The notes below the pieces were generated by a model that saw only the letters and a list, made by a program, of their open reading frames with translations, did not search any database and was not told the DNA's origin. A stretch of DNA of 64,000 bases from Bolinopsis microptera (Eukaryota > Ctenophora > Tentaculata > Lobata > Bolinopsidae), in the NCBI RefSeq assembly GCF_026151205.1, contig NC_087082.1, positions 11,950,997 to 12,014,996 of the forward strand. The letters are read 5' to 3'. Below, piece by piece: positions 35,298 to 47,771 of this stretch. A program made the position numbers and the translations under genes. How positions within the stretch are numbered: the stretch's first letter is position 1; every line of letters starts with the position of its first letter.

Positions 35298-35600
35298 GGG
35301 GCGCCGTATAAGGGGGGCGCAATTTCCCCTGAAATTTTAGGCCCTTTCACTGAAAAAACGCCTTGTTTGTGTATTTCCCAGTCCAATTTAGCGTTCGGCC
35401 GACGCGAAAAAAAATATTTGGTGTACCCAATTTTGCATCAGGTGGCGCAAAAAACTGAAGGGGGGGTGTCGAGAAAAAAAAGTACCCCGACCTTTTATTT
35501 TTTTTTTATAAATTTTTTGTTTAAGGACAAAAAATTTTATAGGGGGGTGCGCTTTTCGTCACTGATCGTGTGGGCCCAACACGCCAAAGTTTCGCCACTG
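35170..35600. mobile_element. hAT-like non-autonomous element carrying a poly-G tract
   Basis: The ends CAGAGGCGTAACTTTAGGG (35170-35188) and the inverse of CAGTGGCGAAACTTTGGCG (35582-35600) match the CAGxGGCG-type termini of hAT transposons. The interior of about 430 bp holds a G run of nearly 90 nt (35212-35300) broken by two T's, and no transposase. A convincing 8-bp target duplication is not seen. Confidence 0.55.
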
Positions 35601-38600
35601 ACGGCCAGTGCGCTTGGTTTTTCAAAAATAACCTTTTACAGCCTGGCGGCAGCCGGCGATCTTGCGCCACCTCAACACGGAAGTGCAAGTGCTCTGGATA
35701 GAAAACATCATTATACAAAATTTGAAAAAAAATATTTTGCAATGTTATTAAAATCAATATCTGCATTGTCATAAATCACTGTAATACATTTGAAAGAGAA
35801 TGACAACTGACAAGCATAAATCCAACGTTACAAACCATTAGACTGCCATCAAATAGCAACTTTCGAATTTCTCAAGAGATTCACTGCATTCATACTATGC
35901 AAGTCCAATTATACATCTATTGACTTCACTCTGACCTGCAAAGGAAGACAGCAAGAAGCGACAAGACCACATTTTAAAACACAGTTGGCCATGTTCATAA
36001 TACGAACATAACTTGGTCACAGATCCAATGGACTAGGTCTAAATGCCTTTCATCTTGTCAAAAGTATCAACATCAAGGCTTTTCTAATTGATTGCAAGAT
36101 TGAAACAATAAGCACTTTCATATCACAATGAACCCCAATATATAAGATGAAAATATTTTAAAAAATAACTGGCAACAATGAGCATTTTCATACAAATAAA
36201 ATAGAAAGAGACGAAAACTTAAATATCCAACAGAAAATAAATATAAACACACCTAACAATAACCCTAAATAAAATCAACTTTAAAAATTCAGTATAATCC
36301 CCCTCTAAAATATTGGGCAGAAACACCATAACCATTGGCCTTGTTGCCCGATTCAAAATCTAGACACAAGCTCTCTATAGACCACAAATTATTTTTCTCG
36401 CAATTCGTTCTCCCCCCTCTTTCTCCCCCCCCCCCCCCCGTAGAGAAATCACTGTTTCTAAAGATTGCCTTTTTCCATTGCTAGTTACTTGCAATGCAAT
36501 CTTACAAATAATACTTTAAAATAAATATTTTCATTGGCAACAATATGTTTAATAAACCACAATTTTTAATGAGTAATACAAATAACCATTCAACAGGACT
36601 TGCAATACAATCCCATGTGTTTTTAATTTCGTTACTTTATGGGTTAACTAACATTAAATATCTATTGTTGATGTCTCACAAGACAAGAAATCAATTCCAC
36701 CGCAATGAACAAAACCTTAATAACCCTGCAACCTTTCCACATTCAACATATACCAGTACTATCTGAAGCCACAAGCTTTTGTCATTGATGATGATCCAAA
36801 GTAATTAAAAAAACATTTTTTTTGAACTGTCCACGCCTCCATAATATTTCTTTCATACTATGATTAACATCCTCCAAGATTTAGCTATAATAACTATAAA
36901 ATTATTTTCATATAGGCTATAAAATGCAATGCTTTTAAAATTGACAGACTATTAACAGTTGTAGTAAAACTCAGATCTACCCTTACTTTTGAGAAAGATA
37001 AAACTTGCTTTTGCATCTAATAATTGCTTATTCTTATGCAGATCACACCCAATTAAGTATGGAGGGGACCATTTTTGCCGTCATACACCACAAACGAAAT
37101 ATGTCACATTAAAGAAAGGGCTGAATGAAGTCCCAGATTGCACATTTTTAAAAGAGTCGGCATATGATAACACTATTATTGGATCCACAGAATACCTTAC
37201 TTAATTTAAGTAGATATACCCCATTAGATCTCCAAAATGAAATTATCTAATTACCTTATTCAAAGTACCTATCCAACTGTTTATATCTACCGAATGATAT
37301 TATGCAAACACTAACAGTGTCCTTTTCTTCCCTTGATCTGTGTCCCACTCTTGCCCAACGGTGTCCAACCAAGTTCCTACCAATACCGATCATTGACAAA
37401 CTGTCAAATACCCAGCGATATCAAAAGGAGTCTCAAAACATTACAAGTACGACCCACCAGCTAACCAGCTATCGCGAAATATTTCAATCTCTTACATTTT
37501 CTTGGTGCTATTGAAGTAATTGCCATGATGTTACTATCTTATGAATATCATCAGCTTATTTTAAACGGTGTAGTGAGTGAAGATTGAATTGCCTCCAAAT
37601 ACGATCCAAGCCAAAGAAAATTAATTGTTCGAGCTGTTTTAAGCATCAATTTCCATCTATCCCAGAATTACATGAAAGCTTGTAAGTGCATTTATAGAAC
37701 CAACCAATTGACAGGACTTGAAAAAAGGATTCATAAAGATTAATAAAATGATATGATAGTATAACTAATTTGTTCTTCCTCAGCTCATAGTCCATTGACT
37801 ATTACTATATACACTATTAATACAGTTAATTATATTTCAAGTGCGTACATTCTGTGCCATGAAAAAATTACAATGACAAATTTTTGAATAAACAAATTGA
37901 AAAATGGTACTGCAATAATAAAGTTTGCTTAATGTTTGCCGGATGACAACTAACTAAAAATAAAAATTAAACTTGAGTACCAAAAAATTAATATCGGCTG
38001 AACCAACACATAGCAAGAACCACATTAATGTTAGGGCCCGAGAAACAGATTTTAGGGGGGGGTTTTTGAAAGATCATGATTAAACTTTTTCCACTGCAAT
38101 AAAGTGCTGAAACTTAGCGTGTTTTTGCTTTAACAAATGCTCAAAGCAATTCATGAAAGAGAGATCAGGATGTCAATGTTACAGACTCCCGAAGCCTCAG
38201 ATCGTTCTTCGTGTACGATTTAGCTCCGAAAAGTAGGACCCCACTGCCACTCGTACAGCAACCATTTCCGCTAAAGATTTGCTCATCAGAGGTTGGGAAC
38301 AATGTCATTCTCAGATTCTCACATTCACCAGTTCATCTTCAGTTCACTAAAAAACTAACCAGTTCACTCGTGTCATTTTACAAGTAATCATTGTGCTGAT
38401 ATTATTCCACATGTGGATTGTATTAAAGTATGATCATAATCATTCGTCACAATTCACAAATGCTGATAAACTGATTAAAGATCCGTTCATGTCCTAATTC
38501 TTAATCGATTTGTCTCTTCAACCACAAAATGCATGACAGAAAACACTTGTATCATCATTAAGTCCTATAATGGGATGCGCCGCCTTCCTTGTATTTTACT

Positions 38601-39750
38601 TGCCTGCTGTTAGATTAAAGCATTTCTTAATTGTACCTCCAAATCTTTGTAATAAAAGTTAACATATATTCTGAGCTGCAAAACAATAACAACAAACATG
38701 CTTCATGGTGAATATATTGTTATTCAAGAATTGCAATTTAGTTTTTAACACAAAACACAGCATGCTGCTACAAAAAGGAAGTTGAACGCAGCAGATTTGA
38801 CATGATGTTTTAAAAACTTTTTTTTTCAACACAAAGAAATGAAAAGCAGAATTGTTTATTGCATTTGCGAACAAGCTGAGATGCCACTGCTACCAGTATG
38901 TCCTTTTTGACTGAGACCACTATTTCATCTTACACATCAATATCCTCTCGCCTGTTAGTTCTGGTTAACTGGATGTATGTTTGTCATGGCTAATAAACTA
39001 CGACTAAAAAACGGTGAATGCTTTTATAATAATTCATCAGCTAACTTTATTAGCCTAACCAATGTTGTTTTGTTTATCCAATTGGTTAAAATTGTACAAT
39101 CAACACCACACAAAGTATCTGTCATGTACTCAATTTCACGCACCTTATTGAAATTATTCCTATATTTATACTAGTCCTCGCCTCAACAAATATTTAACTA
39201 AATCCGAATAAACGTGGTTTACTGGCAAACTAACGGAGATACAGGGCCCTATACGTTCCCAGGTCTCACTCCAGTCCGACGGTAAACGTGTGAACGACCT
39301 AGAGAATTCAAACTTGACTGGTCCGACGACACAACCCCCATGCTCGCCGTGTAAGACATAACAAGGTACTGAATTGATGTGCAAGTGAGCGAATGTTAGA
39401 GATTAACTTCAACGCTTGAGTGGGAAAACAGGTCAGAGAATAAATTTCAAAACCATTCCCTACTTGCACGTAGCGTTGGCGCAACCTTATAATTTTTTAT
39501 CCAATTTTGCACGTGGACGGTCTGACAGACAGAGAAATCTTCGAATTGTAAGTTTCGCGGTGAGTGTTTACACACTGTATCCGTTGCTTAAATTACAATT
39601 CAAGCAATAAAAATCCATGCATGAATATTGTGTCCCCTGATCACTCGCACCAGCATATCTCAAAACCGAAGAAGAAGCCCATTCGACAAAAACAATGACT
39701 ATGGATATCTTGACAGTAAAATAAACATTATCGGTCAAATAACTTAGCAT
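35601..39750. other. gap, nothing recognised
   Basis: AT-rich sequence with homopolymer tracts (C run at 36427-36440). No coding region is supported. Confidence 0.4.
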
Positions 39751-39756
39751 AAACGT

Positions 39757-39885
39757 TACACATTACACCTTAAACTTGTGTAATGTGAAATGTGTAATTT
39801 GAAAGTGTAATGTGTAATGTGTAAATGTGTAATGTGTAATGTGTTAATGTGTAATGTTGCAATGTGCAATGTGCAATTTACAGTT
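39757..39885 (+). repeat. (TGTAATG)n simple tandem repeat
   Basis: TGTAATG and GTGTAATGTG-type words repeat imperfectly across about 120 bp. It is a microsatellite. Confidence 0.8.
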
Positions 39886-39944
39886 TTCATTGTTTTTTAC
39901 TTTACCATTCCAATACCAACAAGGCACTCATCCCTCACTCACAG

Positions 39945-42738
39945 AAATCACAGCACCGACTTAAGGAGGTCACAATACACCCGCCCCTGTAAGATATGCG
40001 AGGTGTACGAGTTTTGTATCTGGTAAAGACCATCAGTGCTATATATTATGAAGTCCAGTACAAGTGTTAAACCTGATCCTGACAGCTGCTACAGACCCAA
40101 CCAGACCCAAATCTGCTTCCTTTATCAACAGCAAAAGATCAACTCCATTTCCGAATTAATGTTTGTTTTTACTGTACTGGTTACAGGATTGCTCAGATTC
40201 ATGATCAAAACTTCACAGCTACTGAAGCATATCTCAACGCTTACGGTAAGTTCACAATTGTAAAGCTGTAAATGTCGAAGTATGATTGAATTCTGCGGTC
40301 ATCCTGATCATTAAGGGTTTTGTCTTATCATTTAGGTTAACATCACATTTTCTTATGTTACACCATAAAATGTATTAGATTTGTATCGGCCAGACTCTCG
40401 CAGGACAAAAGGATTTCGCGATTATTAGGACAAAAATCGCGATACCGCGAATTTAACAGACTATCATTAACCAATACAAAAAATTTTGTCGCAAAAGAAC
40501 AATGGAAAAATCGGGATACCGTACATCCGCGATTTCTTTTTGTCCCTGGAGATCTCGTGTTCGTTTAATTCAAGAATTACAGTATTTTACAAATTCTCTG
40601 TTGTATCACTACACATACCAATCTATATTTGACCGTCTTGGGCCCTTATTTAAAAACCCAAGTGGACAACTGACTAGCTTAAACCAGGCGAGCTTACAAA
40701 CCGATTCAAAAACCTAAAAACCTAAGTACTTGAAAGGACTTGAACCGATTCAAAACTATTTTCAACAATAGGAAATTCACGTTTATTTCCCGCACAGATC
40801 GTTCAAGGACGTCATCGAGAGTGAGTGTGCCTATAATGTCACCTCATACCGGGGGAGAATGGTTATGAGAACGATCTAACGAACCGAACAGGAAAGAATT
40901 CGTGAACTTCATTATATTTATATTTTTATTGTCATAATTCCGTTTGTTTTCCGTTCATAATTAATTCCTGTTATAGTCTGTCCGTTCTTCTGTTTCTTAC
41001 TATTCGGTGTAGAAAGTCAAAGATCAACTCTGTCCTCAAAATATCGCATTTTCGAGTAAATATTGGCGTATTTCACTGTTTAAAAAACTGAACTGTTTGT
41101 ACATAAACATTCTACTAACATCAGCCTCCAATTTCAAAATTTATCTTCCTCCTGGTTTATTTTAAAATCCCCCGTCACTGAACTACTACTCATCATCACT
41201 AATCGGATTTGGTAGCTAAACCTGATAACATGTTATCCGTCCCCCACCATCTATTATAATTAACAGATCTTTGTCACATTTAATACATTCTCCAAATTAA
41301 TAATGACATAAATCTCAAGTTAAAATAGTGATCTTGAATATATTATCAGGCACAAATTGGGTCATATAATGATTATGTTAAACAAGAAGGTAGCCAAGGC
41401 AACACCTTGGGTGACTCCTAAAAAAGCAGAACATTAATCCAACCCTGATTACTCATTATCAACCCTCCTGGATTACATCGGATAAAGCCGTAGCGTGGCG
41501 TTAAATTGAAGTTAACTGAGAAAAAGTCTTATTCAATTTTCATCAGAATAAACAATTTAATCCGGCCAAACAACAATTTAGTAATCTCTTAATAATAACT
41601 CATAAAACTGAACCCTATCATAATATGACTAATTAGAAAGTATGAGTAGTTTTACTGCTGTCCCCTGGACAAATGTGTAAGGCTCACAGCAATTTTCCAA
41701 GTATCATGTTTCGTCTCTTGAAAATGATGTAAAATCGAACTGGAGGCTGTTTTGTCTGGTGAATTTCAATGGTATTTTGACCAATTTTAAAATACGAACA
41801 ACATTCTAATTGTATTATTTAGAACGTTGTTCAAAAGGTGTCATAAACCTAGTACATTCGTCCTAACAGACTAAAGTTTGACGTCTTGAGAGTAATATCA
41901 TGTAGGACACTAGTGCAAATGTAGTGTAGACACCAGAGTAGGACAGTGCCTACACATCAACAGTAAGACTGGGAAAGTACCTTACAGTATTAAATAGGAC
42001 CTTTCCTACAGTATAAGTAAGACCTCGGATAGTGCCTACAGTATGAATAGGACAGTGCCTACATATAACAATGGCTTATGGGGATAGTGACTAGATTTGA
42101 CGACAAATCAGATAGAAACCAGCTGCATATTATAAAATAGTTTTGAAAAATTATAGTACCGACCTTACAAGAAATTGTAAAACAATGAGTCCAGGCATCG
42201 CTCTTGATTGACCTCGATGTAATGAAAGTAGTGATACAGTTAGAGAAACTGCTGTATTAGCAGGTTTTACGGCACCGTCCCCTTCTTGCTCATTCAGCTG
42301 AACAATTCTGTCCCCCTCCGCTGCTCTCAAATTAATGAACTCCATCTGTACACTAATATTGTAGAACATTATATACTATTACTGTTACTGAAATTGCTAC
42401 CGATGTTTCCCGAATCCCATTGAGTGCTCTAACTCGTAAATTTGTCCAATGAGATTAGTGAGACCTGATTGTAAAAAAATCTTGTACCCTGGTGTACTCA
42501 ATATTTCAAGTATTTATATCATTGCAATGTGAAATCAAAATCGCTCTGACTTAAGTAATAATCTCAGAATGTGTGTCTAGTCTTCTGATAGTTTTTAGTG
42601 CGCGTGTAATTTTCCGAGCCAGTATAAACAGAAACCGGTAAGAGTTTAATTACGGACTGGTTTTATATTTTCAGGAACAATGTTTCGGACAAAACTCTGA
42701 CGAAGTCAATAAGCACATTAATTTAAAATCGGCCGGTG
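39945..42738 (+). other. candidate exons of an unidentified plus-strand gene
   Basis: Three segments have good acceptor and donor sites. 39945-40022 reads RRSQYTRPCKICEVYEFCIW. 40187-40245 reads IAQIHDQNFTATEAYLNAY and joins the first in frame. 42675-42738 reads EQCFGQNSDEVNKHINLKSA. The second and third do not join in phase directly, so an intervening exon would be needed. I do not recognise the protein. Confidence 0.25.
41890..42075 (+). repeat. degenerate tandem repeat (AGGACAGTGCCTACA-like)
   Basis: Variants of GTAGGACAGTGCCTACAGTAT recur every 25-35 bp over about 180 bp, with imperfect spacing. No function is apparent. Confidence 0.5.
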
Positions 42739-42739
42739 G

Positions 42740-44369
42740 TAAGTGATTAAATGATGGATAATGTAACATGAATAGACATAAAATGCCTCTCATTTTTCTC
42801 CCTCCTCGCTCTCTCAAAAATACGTATTGAGTGAACAGGATTTTCTGTTAAATTTGAGCATTCCACTTCAAGAAAATCAAGTAATAAACTCAGATCCTGT
42901 CCAAAACTTTCGAACTACTGCAGACAAACCTACACTAAGAAGTATTGCTCTAACATAAAATGGTCTCAGGACAAACACAAAACAGCATGACTGTGAGGTG
43001 TCCCATTAATTAGCCCTACAAGACCATTCCCATTGCAACTTGCTCCAATTTTATAGTACCTTCATTTAATTAATCCGCTAACTTGGTGTAGCACGGATTT
43101 GAAGTACAATCTAATATCTGAGGAATGTCATTGAGATGGCCGACTACAATAAAGACTCACAACTATACTCATTATCAGAATTAACTTAGTACAGAAAGTA
43201 TTGCTCTTTCAAAATTGATGCCCTACCAATAGCAACTATGCAAAATCTTGCTAGAGTTTCCAAAAAACCTTAATTCATCACGGTGTTAGTTGAAATATTA
43301 AGTTGCCTTTGATTAATAATTGTAATGCTCTAGAATATAACCTAAACATTTCCCCCGAGCGCAATACCCACGAAATTAAGTCTGTTTTTCATACAGTTCG
43401 TAACTGAATGTATCCCATCTTTTTTATTAGTATTTTTTATATTACGCGATCAATCAAATTATACACAATAATAACACACCCTAAAAATAGTATAAAGTAA
43501 GTATTTATCGTATCAATTCAGATGTATGGTCACAACAAAGCAGTAAATGAAGGAGATCTGAAATTCATGTAATTAGATAAAAAAAACATAGTCCTTTTTC
43601 TTTGAAATTGAACTTTTATTACAACAAATTAATTAGATCATAATCATGTACCATGGTTCGGTGAACCGATCTTGAAACGTTATGTTTAGTTGGATACAAG
43701 AAAAAATAATCTCTGTTAAGAAAGTTCGAACGAACAGGTAATTCCTTACTGTCGCCTAAAACATTTAAAAAAACCCAGTAGAAAACCATAACAGAGCTTA
43801 TTTAAAATATAGCACTTATTCCGCACTAAATAATGAATATTGGCTGGATAACTGGCTGGTGACAAAGTTAACAAAGATGTGAAAGCTGAATTAATCTGTC
43901 TATATTTTCTGATATTATCCTGGATAATCCTCTAATAATTAAAAATTTTCCGCCAAAACAAAACAAGTAAACCATTGACAATTTCTTAGTCTTGTGAACC
44001 GGATCTAATAAAAAATGATCTTTTTCACTTATTTTAATTATGCCCGCATGGATCCATGGCATAAGCTCCAGCAGATGGATATCAGAAAGATGTATATTTA
44101 AAAATCGTTGAAGAATATGAACCTGAACACAGTAAAGAGATCTCTGCTCGATGATAAGTTTGGTATGCAAGGGAGAAACTGAAAACCTATTTTTGGTAGA
44201 TCCCTTGGCACTCAACCACTCTGATGAAAGAAGTATCTCCTTGCTGTCCTGCATTGTCAAAGATTTTTATATAAACGGAGGGAGGGAACTGTATGATCTT
44301 AATGAGATAGATTAGTAATTGTCTACATACTCCAATAGGTGGCAGCTGTAAGTGCGATATATTGACATT
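42740..44369. other. gap before the ankyrin relic
   Basis: No gene is supported. Plus-strand text near 44100 (VEEYEPEHSKEISAR) may be a decayed extension of the ankyrin-repeat gene. Confidence 0.3.
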
Positions 44370-47300
44370 TGAGGACTTACCTCAGTCAGCTTCCCACTTT
44401 GATGTCAATGCTAGGGACTAGAACGATCGACACCACTTTGTGTAGCAGCCAGAGAAGACAACCATTAACAACAATAACCAACTCTGTGGCGTATCGAATG
44501 ATTGAGGTAAATAAGACGATAACTGGGGTGACTCACCCCTTCATTATAGCAGCATTGCTTGGCCAAATAACACATTAAAAGTTCTAGCGTCTACTAAGGG
44601 TATTGACTTAAACTTTGTGAACAAACAAGAGGTACCGCACTTTGCACCGCGGCAAGAAAAGAAAACATAACGTCGTACAATATCTCTGCAACTAGAAGAT
44701 GTTGATGTTAACTTGCTGGAGCAAACGGGTAACACCCCTCATCTCCATGCAACTTGGTAAGCACGATACATGACGCTGTACAGTTTAGTTCATGAAAAAC
44801 GTGTCGACGTTCAAAATACAGATGTAGTCTTGAATGGTGATACTGCACTCCATAATGCATCTAGACGAAGGTAATGTACAAACTACAGAGATTCTTACTA
44901 CAACGTAAAATATAGATCCACCTGATACGTAATAGAGAGGCAGACCCCATTAGATATAGCTGTCTCAAAAACGTCGATCGCTTTCGATCGACATTGATGT
45001 AAGCATGCATCATAACCAAACGTCAACGTCACTAAACAGTACCAAGATGTAACACGCTCTTCCATGGCAGTAGTCACTGAATGAAACCGAAAAAGCAAAG
45101 ACATATCTATGTATATCGCTGAAGCAAGGAATTCAAAGACAAGACAGGAAAAACTCCCATATGAATAAGCCCTTGAATCAAGACATGTCCCCCTCTCATT
45201 TATTGCTTTGCCTTTACAAACTTCAGTAGCGGAAGAAGTTGATATCAATTGTAGAAAATCGGGAAAACAAACCTTGCTTCACATTGCTTGGTGTAGGAGC
45301 GAAAACAGGTCTTCTTTAGAAAGTATCTACTCGACAAACGGTGTGAACTAACGCCACAGATATTAATGGCAATACACACTCCCACAATGTCGGCTTCTAG
45401 ATAAAAACCATCCATTTTTCGAGCTCATAGATAACAAAAAAGGAGTTGATCTCACGAAGGAGAACAATGAGGGTTTGACAACCGCTAGATAATGTCCCAA
45501 GACGAAGAGAATTTCCATTAATCCTTGAATCAGCAATGAGGGTCCAAGCTCATAATAATAATCTTGATAGCCAATATAAAATTCCACAAAGGAAACACTC
45601 TTTTCCACATGGCAGTGCCACTGTGAAGAACCAGACGGCAATGATTGATCTGGCCAAATTAAGGAGGATCTGAAGTATTGAAAACGCCAAGGTTTACACT
45701 CCAATTTATATAGCAGCTAAGAGCAAAAACAACGAATTGTAATGTATTTTTATTAGCAAGCAGTAGGCCGACTATAGGATGGAACATAAGCCCCAATTAC
45801 TCTCTCTTGGAAAACTATAATCTTAACGCAGAGAGAAAAACTATCATATTGTTCATAAATTGGCACTTAAGTTTCCAACAATTAAATTCAACAGCAAGTT
45901 TACCAATGGCATAACGCTCTCCATATGGGCAGTTCCATCAGCAAAAAAGACGAAAGAGGTCAAGTATCTTTGTAAATCTACAAGGTACCAAAAATATCCA
46001 GAACGACCAAGGAAAGACACCGAATGGTCTCGCTGTGAATCGTGAACCTCTTAGATATTAGCTCTACTTTACTCGCTAGCTGAGCTGAATAAGTAACAAT
46101 CAACCATGCATTTAGAGACAGAAAAACTCTTTACATTAGCAGTGGAAGACAAAAAACCTAGAAGCTATAAAGAAGTTTCTTCTACTGAAGGTATAAGGAT
46201 CCACAGAATAAGAAAAGCAATACTCCATTTGCTATGGCTGTAATGAATAATGAGTGTCACCATCCTTGTTTGCTTTAATCTCTACCGAATGTCCAGGTTA
46301 TTTATCTTCCCCACAAAAAGCTTTGCTGAGAGATGGTAAGAACTTAATGCACATTGCCGTTGAAGAAGAATAACAACGACTTCGTAATATTCTTCTTGGC
46401 AAACAACTCAAACAATGATGTAAATTGATCAATGATAAGCAAGAGCTCTCTGTATACACCACGCGCAATTCTTAAAGGCCAGCACGATACACTGAAAAAT
46501 TTTGTGTACCCACAAAGCGATCGACCTAACTCCAATAGGAATTGAAAGAAAGCCATTAGATATGGCAATCGTTGGAAGATATAATCGAAATAGTAAGTTT
46601 TCCTTCCTGTCCTCATGGAAACCATCGACATCCACTCGACAAAGACCAATACAGGCACAAGGTCTTCAATAATCGTTAAGAAACGCGTATGTTAAAGAAA
46701 AGAGACCTGCCCGTGTATTGGAAATCGTCTGAAAAAGATCACGTCAATTGTTAGATACACAAATAGACAATTATCTCAACCCAACCAACTTATCATCGAA
46801 GTTCATCCCCTCGCTGAAGAAGTGCGATGAGTACAATGACCCGCCTCAAATGAGTTATCTTGTTATGCATAAAGAAAGACATTCGCTTGACAGAGGACAT
46901 GAGTATCACTTGCATGCCATTACACAACGTTAAGTAAAAGGACAACAGCAGTATGTGAATCACAAGGAACAGAGGTACGTTTTTAATGAAGAAAGCAGTT
47001 ACAAGTTTATCCATCCGAAAATCTCATCAAACACACAAGAGATGATTCGCAACGACATCAAGATACTCTCAAGATCGTGTACTTATTCTTCCAAGTTAAT
47101 AATATATTACAGATGATAGAAAAGCTTTCCATAGGAATCACTCAAAGATAGTCATTATTTGCGGCAATTTAAAGAACGGCTAGAAAAAATTACCATAGGT
47201 AGGAACACAGTGGAAATCGAAGGTGCCGACTGCAGTGATGCAAGGCACAACGCAGACAAAATACAAGCAATTTACTTTGGAAAAGGTTTCAAGTTGTTGT

Positions 47301-47771
47301 TCTTCTCTATGCACAAAGCCTCTAGAAGCAGATGGACGTCTTGTTCCGATGTTTGGGGTAACAACAAACTTTTTTCACGAGTGCACAATACGCAGAGATT
47401 ACTCATCATATCCCCATGCTTAGTAACAACGGAGAACACATAATCTGAAATCATTACTGATTGCTGTAGTTGGATATCAAACATTACAACGGATTTGCAG
47501 GATAGACTAGGATCTTCATGATTGCACTTGTAAATAATTCATTGAACCGTGGAAAATTTTTCGCAGTTAATTTTATTATAACGAAGGAGGAAAAGATTAT
47601 CTTATCTACGCCACATGCATGGCAGGACTGAAGTGACTGAAGAAGATTGGCATGACCATTCAAACGTGCACATATACTCCAGATTTTTCCTTGGATCTCA
47701 GGCATTTTCCTAAAGTTCTTCAGGCATTCAAGTTCAAGAAACCAAAGGACCTCAAAGTCATGACACCTTAG
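44370..47771 (+). pseudogene. decayed ankyrin-repeat array
   Basis: Ankyrin-repeat cores recur in shifting frames: GDSPLHYSSIAW (44527), GNTP...LHATW (44728), NGDTALHNAS (44833), TPLDIAVSKTSIAF (44944), TLLHIAWCRSEN (45271), GNTLFHMAV (45591), TPIYIAAKSKNN (45698), DGKNLMHIAVEEE (46332) and KPLDMAIVGRY (46552). Between them lie many stops and small frameshifts. The spacing implies well over a dozen repeats originally. All lie on the strand of, and directly upstream from, the intact membrane-protein frame at 47772. This suggests a former ankyrin-membrane fusion whose N-terminal part decayed. Consensus errors in this region are an alternative but would not explain the altered repeat cores. Confidence 0.7.

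Noticed and set aside
35183-35386. Poly-Pro / poly-Gly open frames
   Set aside because: They are products of the roughly 90-nt G run in the hAT-like element.
39166-39384. Minus-strand 72-codon frame (SVPCYVLHGEHGG)
   Set aside because: No family recognised and no splice or neighbour support.
43868-44260. Minus-strand 130-codon frame
   Set aside because: The plus strand of the same stretch reads as a possible decayed extension of the ankyrin gene, and the minus frame has no domain character.
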